Assembly: GCF_037975245.1 (NCBI RefSeq)
Contig: NC_092582.1
Location: 17,014,577-17,078,576 of the forward strand
Length of the DNA: 64,000 bases
Direction: 5' to 3'
Source of the DNA: Apostichopus japonicus
Taxonomy: Eukaryota; Echinodermata; Holothuroidea; Aspidochirotida; Stichopodidae
The position numbers and the translations under genes are program-made. The notes under the pieces are model-generated. The model saw nothing but the letters and a program-made list of their open reading frames with translations. It did no database searches and was not told the origin of the DNA. Below are positions 46,168 to 58,734 of the stretch, piece after piece; position 1 is the first letter of the stretch; every line of letters starts with the position of its first letter.

Positions 46168-46193
46168 ATATAATCATCGTTATAATAAATATG

Positions 46194-47969
46194 CAGGGTT
46201 CTGCCGCTGCCGGTCGGCGCCGGTCGGGCCCGACCAGCACGCTGAATTACCGACCGCCACAATCTGCCTGAATGACTTTTCCGACCGGCACTTATTTTCG
46301 ATAGGAACTCCAAAACAGCTCCATGGCCGGAGGGTCGAACGTACAGAAACAATCTGTTTGAGACTAGGGGAAATCCAGTTCATAACTGTTCAAAATATCC
46401 AACACATGACAGTGTCATACTTAGTAAAAAATACCAGAGTTCCGCATTCCAGACCAATGACTGTTTTCCGTTTCCAACTCCCGATCGTACTTTTGATAGT
46501 TTCATTTATATCTATTTTTATCGCGCGAGACACAGGCACTATCCAGCTAGCTAGTACACATACGGCCGTTAACCTTCGTAGCGGGTAAATTTACATCATA
46601 TTGCATTAGGCACGAGTGACAAGGGCTGGAAAACCTTGCGAACAGTCCGAACCAGGTTCGCGGGAAATCCGCGATGCTCGCGGGAAATCCAGCCCGGCTG
46701 GCGAAAAAAAAAATCGGACAAAAAAAAAATAGAAAAAACAACGGGACGAAAAACTAAAAACAAAACACAAAGGACAAATAAGTACATCTATAAAAAAAAA
46801 AGTAAAATTTCACAAGAAAAGTTTCAGAAACAAAAGGAAAATGTTCAGAGAGCGTGCTCGCAATTTTAGTCACAATACCAACGAGTAATGATGTGTCCCC
46901 AACCCACTTACAATGGCTATTTCGCAAGCTTCAGGGTATACGTGTCACACGGACACCCACGGCCCAGCGCGGGAAGGTTGCTGTAATAAATCAGCCTCGC
47001 GGGAAATGTTTTGAACAAAAATTGCCATTCCACGTTCTTTTATATTTGTATTGTATGTTGGTTAGTTAACGTTTTCTTTCGTATGAATTTGACTTCAGTT
47101 CAGTGTTCCCACTAAGGTGCGGGATTCCCTTCAACTGACTCAGTAATCCCGCAAAGAAAACATTTGTCTGCTGGAAATCCCCGCATCGTTTTTTGCATTC
47201 GCGATGAGTTTATACTCAATGTACAACTTATTCACTTGACCGTATAGAGAAAAAAAACTGAAAATCAATTGTGTAACAATTGTACGGAAAGGTGGTAGGC
47301 TACACCTTTCAAATTTTACGAAAGATCGAGCAAAGCACTTTCGAAAAATTCACGCCAAATTCATGCATATCGTACTAAATGCAACTAATGTCATGTAAAC
47401 AAGGCTCTAGTGCATCCATTTATGAATATACTGTAAGACCACATCTGGTGTTAAGCGGGGAGAAAAGAAAGTATTTTCTAGCATTTCCAAAAATACCGAA
47501 AAAATAATATCCTACCATAGTTAAGTGTATAGCAAATAGCCTAACCACCTCGGCGGTTAAAACGGATCTCACGTAACTACAAAATCACACCTAATTGTAT
47601 TTTGCGGAGTTTACGTTTTCTACAAGAACATGGAAACAATATTTATTTGGGAGTGGACTCTCACTCACTGTCCATCTAAAATTATCATCTCAGCCTGAAT
47701 GATTTATTTAATAGGCACCACCGGCTGGTCTGTACTCTGGTGCTCCAGATATTTGTCCTAACTTTTTTCATTAATTATGAAAAATTCCAGACATGAGATC
47801 TCATTTCAAAGCTGTCTACATGTGGCTCAGAATACTCGGGAAGGGCCGTTTCCGGCCATCTGGGGGGTTTCCAAAACCCAAAATTTTCTTGTACGCTCCA
47901 TGCCAACTGATGGTGGCGCTCCGCTTGGATAGTCCTGCCGGCACTCAATCCACCCTGGGCAGAACCCTG
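46194..47969. mobile_element. hAT-like element of 1.78 kb, no intact transposase
   Basis: CAGGGTTCTGCC at 46194-46205 is matched by GGCAGAACCCTG at 47958-47969. AATATG flanks both ends (46188-46193 and 47970-47975). The left interior is GC-rich (CCGGTCGGCGCCGGTCGG). Inside, CGCGGGAAATCC occurs near 46660 and 46680 and a related CGCGGGAAATG near 46998. The right interior (TGGTGGCGCTCCGCTTGGAT) matches the hAT element at 29971. Open frames are under 170 codons with no recognisable transposase. Confidence 0.7.
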
Positions 47970-47975
47970 AATATG

Positions 47976-49299
47976 CAGTTGTCAACATTATCATACAGTT
48001 AAATAATACTGTATTCTACACAGAAGTACATGGTTTGATAAGAAACGGCAGTATCAAACGGGAGAGGGAAACATATTAGTCAGGATCGGAGTTTATTCTT
48101 CACAAAACAAGTATTTTATCTGCATGAAGATGGGTCGGTCGGTTTATAACCACGCGTCCACATGCAGTGGGTTTTTCTTTATTTCATGGAGACGAAAATG
48201 CAACTTGGTATGTGTGAAAATGGACAGAAGGCGTCACCCGATGAAGGGATGGACAGTCCGTTACGGTGGACGTTATACGGTATATGTTGATAAATTATAG
48301 TGTTATGGTTAGTCAGCCATATTGAAAATACATTTCAGTGCAACGCTCGCTTTGAGAGGGAGAGTCAATCAAAGATGACATGAGGTTAGAGGATGTGTAC
48401 AAATTTGTCAATTTGTGTCCTGCATGTGTTCTCGACAAGCTGGCTCTTCTTCCATTTTTACGAATATCGTCACTATATATCAGTACTATATGAGGTCGAT
48501 AGTCACTGTTGGCCCAATCACAGCAGTAATTTAGCAGATTTCTTAGAACCAAGGCCTGAAGACATATGATACTGTGACAGGTATGAATTATGCCCCCTAC
48601 GAAAAAAAAAAACTTGTCATTTTCCAAGTTGCAGTATATTATCGCTATTTATTGCTGTTAAGCAACAGACTGAGGCCAGTATCTACTTAAATGAATAACA
48701 CAAGAGAGGCATCGAGTCTCTACTGTAGGTCAATTGAAGTGATACATCTTAAAGCAGTATGGTGACCTCCGTCTTCATTACAGTTTAGATTATGTTGTTT
48801 CAGGGTTAGTGTTAATACTTCAATTCTTTGTTGAAAGCCATGTAATACGGACAATACAGCAACGCCATTTTGCAAAATATATAAATATTTGTCTGTCTAC
48901 TCTCTCCCCTCCAGGGTAGGGTAACAATACAACCTGATACATATGCCTGATTCAGCAATGGATTTAGGTTATCTTCATGATAGAACCAATTTATTGGAAT
49001 TCATTGTATCACTATCAATTGATAAAATTTTATTTGAATTTATCATATATATTTACATATAAAATGGTAATTAAACGGTCAATTTTTAGAAAAATCAGTG
49101 AGGTGTCTCTTAAACAGCACTTGGCGTCACCCTGAAATTAAAAAAAAACATTGTCATTATCAAAAATAGACATACAATCCGTCGATCTGCCTGCACCATC
49201 GATCGATACCTGCGCGATATACCCATGCTTGCGCTAATGACGGATCAATAGATAGCGCAGCGCTATCGATCGATGGCGCTAATCGGTCGATAGCGCATA
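47976..49299. other. No gene recognised
   Basis: A 104-codon frame on the minus strand (48313-48627) has no domain. Clustered ATCGAT and GCGCTATCGATC palindromes lie at 49190-49295. Confidence 0.4.
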
Positions 49300-49635
49300 A
49301 TATATATATATATATAACATATATATATTAAATGGAGGTAAACTATAAAAAGGCAAATTAGTATACCAGTTTCAAAGCGCTTTACAGACGTTTTATTACC
49401 CAGGTCAATGATAACCTTATTCAGAGACAATCCGTCTAGACGGCTACAGTAATATACTGCACCCAATGACAAATTACCCTGCAGGTAACCAATTAACGTC
49501 TGGGTGGAGAGACGCAATGAAGATAAAGCATGTTGCGCAAGGACACAAACAACGTAATGAACTAGGAAATAATAGAACTAGCAATCCATGGATCATAAGT
49601 CCGAATGCTTGGCCAATCGTTCACCACGCCTTTTT
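49300..49635 (-). mobile_element. Old SINE-like element
   Basis: It contains CAAAGCGCTTTACAGACGTT, CTGGGTGGAGAGACGCAATG and GTTGCGCAAGGACACAA. This combination is widespread in SINE-type repeats of marine animals. A strongly decayed tRNA-like end is near 49575-49635 and an AT tail on the left. I cannot place it in a named family. Confidence 0.5.
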
Positions 49636-50899
49636 GGTTCCTTGCTAAAAGCAAAGGAACCTATGTATTCAGGTTGGCGTGTGTGCGTGTTTGTGTGTGT
49701 GTGTGTGTGTGTGACGCTTTAGCTTGTATGCACGATAACTCAACAAGGGATTGACTGATCATGATCAAACTTGGTGGGTGGGTGGCCCACAGTGAGTAGA
49801 TGAACCCTATTGTTTTTGGTGCCCACAAAGGTCACCAAAGGTCAGTTATGGTCCAAAAACCCAAAATACTAAAACTGCAATAACTCCCAGTGCCAATGTG
49901 TGACAAGGTTGATATTTTGGGACAAGTTGTGAACTGGTTAGGGGAACATTTTGAAACTTAACGGTCATGTGATCTGAGGTCACCAAAGGTCAATTAATGT
50001 TAAAAAACTAGTATTTTTGCGATAACTTGAGAACGAATTGTCCGTTAGGGTTGGGAGTTGCTTCAGTGTAATCCAATTGTCGACCCACATCTGGGTGACC
50101 CTTGACCTCAATTTGACCTCTGGTGACCTTTTCATGTTTTGGGGATTTTTACAGTTTCGATGCTATTTTCAGATGTCAAAGGCACCTTCCGATCATAAAT
50201 ATCGATAAGTTGACCCCTGTGTGACCTTTGTGTGCGAACTTATATGGGGTCAAAGTTTTCGGTCGGAGTTAGGATAGCTGTACAGACTTATCGTGTTGAT
50301 TTTTGGAATCAGCAGATCAAACTACATTTAAAACCAAGGTCAAAAGGTCAAAGGTCACATTAGAAAAAATGTGCTTAGTTTGGGAGAAAACGGGCTAAAA
50401 AGAAAATGTTTGGTTTTGATGCTAGATTTGGATATCAAAGGTACCTTCCGATCAAAAATGTCAATGGGTTGACACCCGGGTGACCTTTGTGTGTAAAGTT
50501 ATACAAGGTCAAAGTTAATTTTCAGACATTTAATGCAATAACTCCCAGTGCCAAGGTGTAACAAGGTTGATATTTTGGGACAAGTTGCAAATGGTATAGA
50601 GGAATATTTTCAAACTTAACGGTCATGTGATCCGAGGTCATCAAAGGTCAATTAATGTTAAAAAACTAGTATTTTGGGTGAGAAAATGGGCAAAGAAAAA
50701 AATGTTTGAATTTTTACAGTTTTGATGCTATATTCACGTCTCACCAATCAAAAATGTCAATAGGTTTACCCCAGGTGACCTTTGTGTGTGAAGTTATATG
50801 AGGTCAAAGTAAATTTTCAGACATTTAGTGCAATAATTCCCAGTTCCAAGGTGTGACACGGTTGATATTTTGGGACAAGTTGCAAATGGTATAGGGGAA
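49636..50899 (+). repeat. AGGTCA-rich repeat family, block 2
   Basis: It begins with a 26-nt foldback at 49636-49661 (GGTTCC...GGAACC), then CAGGTTGGCGTGTGTG and a GT run, then the AGGTCA-rich units. AGGTCACCAAAGGTCA is at 49829-49844. A DR2-plus-DR1 string, AGGTCA spaced by AA and then A, is near 50338-50360. It stops at an AT repeat where the LINE begins. Confidence 0.85.
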
Positions 50900-50919
50900 T
50901 ATATATATATATATATATA

Positions 50920-53900
50920 TTCATATATTCATAATTTATGATTTATAACATATATAGGTTTATAATTACAGAGAGATTTAAAATTAGTGCCAGTGGTGAT
51001 CGTTATTAAAATACTTCTTGAAGTTTCGACTTGGGTGGTCATAAATGAACTATTCTGACATATTCTAATGGAAACTTGGTGGCGCTCCTCGCTGAGCTGA
51101 CACGATAGTTATTTTCGCTCTCACATTTTTGTCGTGTTTTTGACTAATCGTTGACTTGTTACTCATCGCTGTACAACGTAAAATGTAACATCTGGACTAA
51201 CAACTTTCACTTTGCTTTTCTGGAATATAAAAAAGGATTGGTATGCAGAGTTTTCGTGAGTTTATATTTTCTTACTCGTTACCATCACGACTGTTTTGCC
51301 TAACAACAGGCCTTTACCCGCATAGCCTAACACACATGGACATGGATAACCACAGACTTACCTACAGCCCAGATACGCTTCGAAGTATAAGGTCACATAT
51401 GACCGATTTTGAACTAAGGCCACGGGTGATCAATAGATTAAAGGAACTTAACATTGTTTGCAGGCGTAGAGGCGCACGAGCCGGTATTCAGGAGAGGTTA
51501 AAGCATACAAAGGCATCAAATTTCAGCTTTCCTTATGGTTTCTCGTCAAATATTAACAGTCTTCAGGGGAAATTTATACATCTAGAACAGACAGTTGGAA
51601 ATATGCCGAACCTATGTTTTATTGCCTTGCAAGAAACGAAACTTCAAACAGTTGGAAACAAATGGGAAGGTGAGAATGTTCAACACCAAGTCGCTGACGA
51701 GGCTCTTCAATTGCAGAATTTCCACATGTTCCGCCAAGATCGCGGATTCACGGCTAATGGCGGTGGTTTGATGACCTACATATCGAAGGAATGGTCTATC
51801 AAGGCTCCCAAAGTGTGTTTCACCTTTTTAACACCAGACATTGAGTTACTTGCTGTGAGAGCTCGTCCTCGGTTTCTGCCCAGTGACATATCAAACATGA
51901 CTATCGTAAATGTGTATACTCGCCCTTCAGCAAACTTCACGGTTTCGAACGCAGCGTTGAAAAATGCTTTAACATCAATTTTAATGGAGAATCCGCGTTC
52001 ATATATCATTATTGTTGGGGATCTCAACAGGGACCATTTACCATTCCTCGAAACAATGGGCTACAACAACCTCGTAAATTTTGTCACCTTCCCAAGATCT
52101 AACACCATTTTAGATGCTGTGTATGTTAAAGGTTGGAGTTACTTCACTGCCAAGAAAATGCATCCTATAGCTACATCAGATCATTTCAGTGTTCTTATTA
52201 TGCCACGATACACAGAACGTTACCGAGAAGCTCGAAAGATACCAAGACCAAAGGAAAGAGACACCAGGAAGAGTAATGTTGACAATTTACGAGTGATGTT
52301 GGATTCAACAGATTGGAGGGTTTTTACAGATACGTGTGACACCTTAGATGAATTGACACAAGTAGTATCATCTTACATCAATTTTACAACTGATATCTGC
52401 ATTCCTTATAGGACAATGTCACACTCTGAAGTTATGAAAAGATTGCCAGCCGATGATAAGATCAAGCAGTTGGAGAAAGAGAAAAAGGAAGCAATTGATG
52501 ATGGTGACACTACTCTACGGAACAGGTTACAGAGGCAAATAAACAAACATGTGTTCAAGAGGAGGAATGAATACTTTCAAAAGGTAACAACAGACAAACA
52601 GTCTCTGTGGGATCTACTCAAATCAATACGGAAACCAGATGAACAGCAAAGAAACTTGGTAACTGATGAGTTTGGCCAAAAATTAAGTCAACACTTCGGA
52701 CGTTTTAATGATGCTTCGAGCAAAGATATTTCACTTATACTACCAGACCTATCAACTGCTGAACCACCAGTAATACTAAAGAAAGATGTAAAAAGACAAT
52801 TTGGACTTGTTAAGATAGGAATTGCGTCTGGTTTTGATCAAATTCCCTGGTGGGTGTACAAGTATTGCTCTGAAGAATTAGCTGGCATATTCACTAATTT
52901 ATATAATGTAAGTTTAAATGAGAATTCAATTCCGTCCCTATGGAAGCATGCTAAAACATCACCTGTGCCTAAAATCTCTATTCCAACATCTGTAAACGAT
53001 TTTAGACCAATTGACATGTCCAGCATTGGTTTTAACTGTATGCAAAAATTATTATTTCCATACTTGACACAGGCCATCGTATCACACGGTGATAAAAATC
53101 AGTTTTCCTACAAAAAAGGCGTGTCCTGCACAGATGCTATACTCAAGCTCGTACATTGTGTTGTTTGTGGTTTAAATCAGAGTGACACAACAGTCACTAA
53201 AGTTTTATTCTTAGATTTTTCAAGTGCTTTTAATACGGTTCTACCAAATCGGTTAATCCAAAGTTTGTGTAGTTTTATCAATGAGCCTTGGCTTATACAT
53301 TGGTTGGCTAATTTTTTACAAGGATGGTCTCGACAAGTCAAGCTACAGAAAGGTTATTCAGAGGAATCAAATATTACAGTGGGAGTCCCCCAGGGAGGTC
53401 CTCTATCTGCGTTACTTTTTACAATATACACAGATGATATACGTTCTTCAATGGGGTGTGATGTAATTAAGTACGCTGATGATACAGCCATATCCTGTAA
53501 CATTTCAAAGCGGACACACCTTGAAAATCAAAATGACTATAAATACTGTATTGATAATATGGTCAATTTGTGTAAGCAGAAGAACCTCTTACTTAATCCA
53601 AAGAAATCTAAAGAAATAATTTTTGAAAACATTAACATTAAACATCAAGGTCTCATTCAGACCAGGGATCAGAAAACTTATGTTCAAGGCTCCATTGTTG
53701 AGCGGGTGTCTCATACTATGTACTTAGGAGTTGATATTGACGCCAAGTTAACCTTTACTAAACATATATCTAAATCGATGTCTAAGGTGTATTATATTGT
53801 ATCAACGTTGGCATACATTACTCCTTATTTTCATTCTAATGTAAGAGATAAGGTTTTCAGCTCATCAATTCTGCCAGTGATTGTGTATGCAGTTCCTGTC

Positions 53901-54410
53901 TGGTATCACTTTCTACTTGAAAAGGACAAGAAAAGAATTAGAAGTTTCTTGAAATACTGCTCCAAAATATTTAATCTCGATTATGAAAGCCTTGTTGGTA
54001 AAGTAAACACTGCTGCTAAAAATGAATTCATAAGACTAGCTAAGAATATACATAGTTCTAAAGATCACCCACTTCACTCCGAGTTGATCTCTCTGTGCAA
54101 TAGAACCAGCAAGTACAATCTACGTAATCCTACTATCTTGCCATCTTTTAGAATTATGCTTTTTAAGAACTCATTTATCTACAGAGCAGCCATTTATATT
54201 CAAAATGGGTTCTTAGAATCTCTGTTATAATACTTTTAATCCTTAATCTTTAAAACTTCTATTCCTCTATCTTATTTCTTGTTTTTGTTTCATGCTTTCA
54301 TTTTTGTACATGTTTACGTCTTTTATGTATCACTTTTTTTTATGTGTCCTATTTATAAATGTTATCATTTATACTGGAATAAAGAAATTGAAAATTGAAA
54401 TTGAATATAT
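50920..54410 (+). mobile_element. Non-LTR retrotransposon (CR1/L2/Rex-like), apparently full length
   Basis: It comprises a 5' UTR of about 320 bp, one ORF, a T-rich 3' UTR and a short tandem tail (AAATTGAA-type repeats, 54380-54405). There is no poly(A) tail; tails made of short repeats are typical of CR1-group LINEs. The exact 5' end is uncertain because it abuts an AT repeat. It is inserted at the edge of AGGTCA-rich block 2. Confidence 0.75.
51243..54230 (+). CDS. LINE polyprotein: AP-like endonuclease plus reverse transcriptase
   Basis: 995 codons without interruption. The endonuclease spans about residues 105-320, with QETK (Glu131), GDLNRDH (Asp260, Asn262) and SDHF (Asp313, His314). 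The reverse transcriptase spans about 530-800, with VNDFRPIDMSSI, LFLDFSSAFNTVLPN, GVPQGGPLSALLFTIY and the catalytic YADD at 744-747. The thumb YLGVDIDAKLTFTKHI follows, then a C-terminal region ending near IYRAAIYIQNG. There is no RNase H and no zinc knuckle that I can see. The enzyme would nick target DNA and prime reverse transcription of its own RNA. Every key residue I checked is present, so it may be active or recently active. An upstream ORF1 was not found. Confidence 0.9.
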   Translation: MQSFREFIFSYSLPSRLFCLTTGLYPHSLTHMDMDNHRLTYSPDTLRSIRSHMTDFELRPRVINRLKELNIVCRRRGARAGIQERLKHTKASNFSFPYGFSSNINSLQGKFIHLEQTVGNMPNLCFIALQETKLQTVGNKWEGENVQHQVADEALQLQNFHMFRQDRGFTANGGGLMTYISKEWSIKAPKVCFTFLTPDIELLAVRARPRFLPSDISNMTIVNVYTRPSANFTVSNAALKNALTSILMENPRSYIIIVGDLNRDHLPFLETMGYNNLVNFVTFPRSNTILDAVYVKGWSYFTAKKMHPIATSDHFSVLIMPRYTERYREARKIPRPKERDTRKSNVDNLRVMLDSTDWRVFTDTCDTLDELTQVVSSYINFTTDICIPYRTMSHSEVMKRLPADDKIKQLEKEKKEAIDDGDTTLRNRLQRQINKHVFKRRNEYFQKVTTDKQSLWDLLKSIRKPDEQQRNLVTDEFGQKLSQHFGRFNDASSKDISLILPDLSTAEPPVILKKDVKRQFGLVKIGIASGFDQIPWWVYKYCSEELAGIFTNLYNVSLNENSIPSLWKHAKTSPVPKISIPTSVNDFRPIDMSSIGFNCMQKLLFPYLTQAIVSHGDKNQFSYKKGVSCTDAILKLVHCVVCGLNQSDTTVTKVLFLDFSSAFNTVLPNRLIQSLCSFINEPWLIHWLANFLQGWSRQVKLQKGYSEESNITVGVPQGGPLSALLFTIYTDDIRSSMGCDVIKYADDTAISCNISKRTHLENQNDYKYCIDNMVNLCKQKNLLLNPKKSKEIIFENINIKHQGLIQTRDQKTYVQGSIVERVSHTMYLGVDIDAKLTFTKHISKSMSKVYYIVSTLAYITPYFHSNVRDKVFSSSILPVIVYAVPVWYHFLLEKDKKRIRSFLKYCSKIFNLDYESLVGKVNTAAKNEFIRLAKNIHSSKDHPLHSELISLCNRTSKYNLRNPTILPSFRIMLFKNSFIYRAAIYIQNGFLESLL

Positions 54411-56338
54411 ATGACAATGTGTATAGATGATACACTATACGGTTATGTAAGTCAAAGCTATATTCAAACATTTGTGATTGTCGAAATTATACTTCACGCA
54501 CGTTTCATTTAACACAAAGTAAATGTCTGCACATGAAAGACTCTCGTCCGTCCATTGATTTGAAGAAGAAAAAAACACCCTGGACGTAAATGTTGTCCAT
54601 CACTCGCATTTTCTCGTAAAATAACACAGTATCTACGGATTTAATACTTTTAACTAATAACCTTTAAAACCCTCGAAATACATAGTACTCACGTCCATGT
54701 ACGACGGGAAGAGGTGGGGGATGGGGATTCAAACGAGAAAAAAACTTCATGTCTAAAAATTACCTGATTCTTCTTTACGGTTGAAGTCTCCTTCTCGATG
54801 GTGATCGTTGGAGAGCTGAGCCAATGATGTGAGGAATGTGAAAGGCTTCTGTTACTTATACGTGCACTCAGCAACATATCTGTCGATAAGAAGTGACGAA
54901 CTGGTTGGACAACGACTGCCCATAGCAACAGATTCATACATTGTATGATAAGGTAGCTGTCTGGTCGATTTGATCTTTGAACTTAGCTAGGTAGAGGAAC
55001 GTCGTGTGATTTATAACTTTCATAAAATCAAAATTGCGTCAATACAATCTGGCGACAGTACATTTAACCATTTAGTGAATAGTAAATTACAATTTTAATT
55101 TCGGTATTGATATATATATATATATATATATATTAAATTTTAAACACAACAATTGTCAATGCATGCAAGCTAAGGCATTTATTAGTTATGAGCCCTTGGT
55201 ATTAAAGAGTAACATATGCAGTTATCAGCATTAACTCAATTAGCTGATGTTTTATCTCTCACTATTTTGTTGAAAATCTACTGTGCTAATTTACAAGCAT
55301 TTGTAACATCTTATCATTTGATCAGATAACCAGTTTATCCTATAACGATACCGTACCCTTCCGGATCCCACCCATCCTCACCCCACCCCCACCCCCAAGA
55401 AGGGGATTGATTGTACGTATATAGGAATATGTGATATGATTAGTGTACCGGTGTAACTTTAGAAATAGAACTTTATTCGTTGAAGGATGTAATTTGTTCC
55501 ATTTAACCCGGCTGCGCCTCGTTCAATGGAACAAATTCCATCTTTCAACTCATGAAATATTTGCACTCATAACCATTCATTATTTGTATATGATCCAACC
55601 TTTCGTGTAAATGCAAAATTACACTTTACCGTAATGTATCATTTACTACGCATCGGGACACACATGCCATTTTGCATATGCATTGAGAAGGATGGACAGG
55701 TGGAGTTATTTAAAATCTTAAAATTAAATAAAGTAAAGTACAATCAATTTTTTTTACCCCTTTGCAGGCCTCCGGGCAGGGGACTCTTACAGTATACAGT
55801 TTTAACTTTTAACCTTTAAAAATGAACCAGTTTTGTGCGTGGGAATTGGTGTATAGATATTCCACTTGGGGCTTATCTTGAGGGTATAGCTGGAGTACTG
55901 CTACAGGCGTGTACTGAAGCCTGGCAGGTGGGGTCATGGGGGTCAAGTGAGAGGAGGGTTTCGTCCAGCCATGGGTTAGAGGTTGGAATTGTAATGATTT
56001 TGCTGGGGAAGTTAGTACACACAGTTGAAGTAGGCAATCTTTTAGATTTTAGGGTGTTTCTAGCAGTAGAAAAGATACCTTCAGAGAGGAAGGAGTGTAG
56101 AAAAGATACCTTCAGAGAGGAAGGAGTGTAGTAAAGAGATCTTGAGAGAGGAAGGAATTATTCAATTAAAGCTTACAAATAGCAAGAGAAAATTTTCGTG
56201 TCTATTATTTAATGCCATTCTCGTCCTCGAGAACAAAGGTGTTACATAACACATTATGTACATGGTTTAAATCCTCGTTAGGTGATTTTGGTGTTTACTT
56301 ATGCACACAATGTTAAATTGCATTTTATATGAATGCGC
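54411..56338. other. No gene recognised
   Basis: Contains the hairpin at 55479-55549 and a 31-bp tandem duplication at about 56070-56131. An 82-codon frame on the minus strand (54689-54937) is not recognised. A 5' exon of the FMO gene could lie anywhere upstream of 45.7 kb, but nothing here supports it. Confidence 0.4.
55479..55549. repeat. Hairpin, 25-bp arms
   Basis: The left arm GTTGAAGGATGTAATTTGTT continues to CCATT. It pairs with AATGGAACAAATTCCATCTT and on to CAAC, with two or three mismatches. The loop is GC-rich (CCCGGCTGCGCCTCG). Confidence 0.8.
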
Positions 56339-57379
56339 CATGTGTTTATTGCGTGGAAACAGTTTTCAAACTTGTCGCAAATACACAAAGTTCAGTGGTG
56401 TATGTCTTCAGCTTACCGCATGCATAGATGATTCATCTTATAGAGCCTATGAAGGAATTAAGTATCACCATTTTTTACAAACTGCAGTTAAATTATACGG
56501 CGTAACGCAGGCGACCTAGCTGCTGGTATGATCATCTACCGAGTCACGCAACATTTGTTTTGTTCTAACAGTGCCACATACCAGGAAGAGTAACTATACA
56601 GTTCTGTGGAATGCATACCCTGGTTTGAGAACTCTGGATTTATATGCCTATATATTCTAGGTGTCAAATTGTGTAAACCTTGGTAAACACGATATCTCAA
56701 GAAGGAGAGCTTGGATCAATCTCGTATTTCGTGTGAAGGAGTACTATGTGAGTTCAAGACCCCTATTGTTTTTGGTGGAGGTCCAAGTCCATTTGGGGTC
56801 AGTAGAGGTCAAATTGTGAAAACCCGTTGTAAACATGATAACTTGGGAAGGGAAGGTTGGCCGGATCTCATATTTCAGTATGTATCTGTGACATGTTCAG
56901 TACAAGATTTTATTGAGGTCAATGGTCATTGGGAGTTACTAGACGCCGAATTGTGAAAACATTGTTTTATAAGCTACCGTATATATCTCCCACCGACCAG
57001 GCTATCAGATACCATGTGCCTCATACGAATAGGAGGCTATTAGCAATTGGAAATGAGCTTATGGGCATTCGTAGAATCTAAAACTCAGAACTGAAAACAT
57101 TTTTGCATTGGCTTCAACGTGCCGCTCGGAAGCCTTTGCGTGTATTTTTTTTTATTGTTTGAGACATTACAGTAGGCCTAGCTGCTTATTTATGATACTA
57201 CGTCATGTTTTACTTTGTTCATGGGAAAAGGTTAAATTTTCATACTACACAGAAACATAACTTTCCAATGTGAAATTACGTAGCACCATGTATCTGCCTA
57301 AGTGCCTAATCGTCTTTGGTTTCGATGAAATCGTAACCTATGCATTCATGCAGGCGGAGAGTGTGTGTATGCATGTATG

Positions 57380-57680
57380 TGTTTGCGTACACCGGCGGAA
57401 CGCTGGCGTTTCTTCGGCGGTACGCTGGCGTTTCTCTGGCGGTCTGCTTGTGAAACACTGGTGGAACACCGGCGGTACGCTGGCGTTTCTTCGGCGGTCT
57501 GCTTGTGAAACACTGGCGGTACACCGGCGGTACGCTGGCGTTTCTCCGGCGGTCTTCTGGCGTAGTCGCCGGCGGACCGCCGGATTAAAGCCGGCCAAAT
57601 CTCTGGCGTTCCGCCGGCTTTCCCCGCCGGTGGACCGCCAGTGGTGCAGCTGGCGGGCCTCCGGTGGACCGCTAGCATGA
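57380..57680. repeat. GC-rich CGGCGG minisatellite, in unit 1
   Basis: Repeats of a roughly 20-bp unit such as CGCTGGCGTTTCTTCGGCGG, with alternating GTCTGCTTGTGAAACACTGG segments. Very GC-rich compared with its surroundings. Open frames on both strands are repeat artefacts. Confidence 0.9.
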
Positions 57681-58734
57681 TGTTATCTGGGCGCATGTGT
57701 TTATTGCGTGGAAACAGTTTTCAAACTTGTCGCAAATACACAAAGTTCAGTGGTGTATGTCTTCAGCTTACCGCATGCATAGATGATTCATCTTATAGAG
57801 CCTATGAAGGAATTAAGTATCACCATTTTTTACAAACTGCAGTTAAATTATACGGCGTAACGCAGGCGACCTAGCTGCTGGTATGATCATCTACCGAGTC
57901 ACGCAACATTTGTTTTGTTCTAACAGTGCCACATACCAGGAAGAGTAACTATACAGTTCTGTGGAATGCATACCCTGGTTTGAGAACCCTGGATTTATAT
58001 GCCTATATATTCTAGGTGTCAAATTGTGTAAACCTTGGTAAACACGATATCTCAAGAAGGAGAGCTTGGATCAATCTCGTATTTCGTGTGAAGGAGTACT
58101 ATGTGAGTTCAAGACCCCTATTGTTTTTGGTGGAGGTCCAAGTCCATTTGGGGTCAGTAGAGGTCAAATTGTGAAAACCCGTTGTAAACATGATAACTTG
58201 GGAAGGGAAGGTTGGCCGGATCTCATATTTCAGTATGTATCTGTGACATGTTCAGTACAAGATTTTATTGAGGTCAATGGTCATTGGGAGTTACTAGACG
58301 CCGAATTGTGAAAACATTGTTTTATAAGCTACCGTATATATCTCCCACCGACCAGGCTATCAGATACCATGTGCCTCATACGAATAGGAGGCTATTAGCA
58401 ATTGGAAATGAGCTTATGGGCATTCGTAGAATCTAAAACTCAGAACTGAAAACATTTTTGCATTGGCTTCAACGTGCCGCTCGGAAGCCTTTGCGTGTAT
58501 TTTTTTTTATTGTTTGAGACATTACAGTAGGCCTAGCTGCTTATTTATGATACTACGTCATGTTTTACTTTGTTCATGGGAAAAGGTTAAATTTTCATAC
58601 TACACAGAAACATAACTTTCCAATGTGAAATTACGTAGCACCATGTATCTGCCTAAGTGCCTAATCGTTTTTGGTTTCGATGAAATCGTAACCTATGCAT
58701 TCATGCAGGCGGAGAGTGTGTGTATGCATGTATG

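Noticed and set aside
54689-54937. Possible 5' exon of the FMO gene
   Set aside because: Open frame only; no donor linked to the leader acceptor and no homology that I recognise.
57270-57696. Open frames of 116 and 136 codons, repeated at 58625-59051
   Set aside because: Both strands are open because the GC-rich minisatellite lacks stops; the frames recur only through the tandem duplication.
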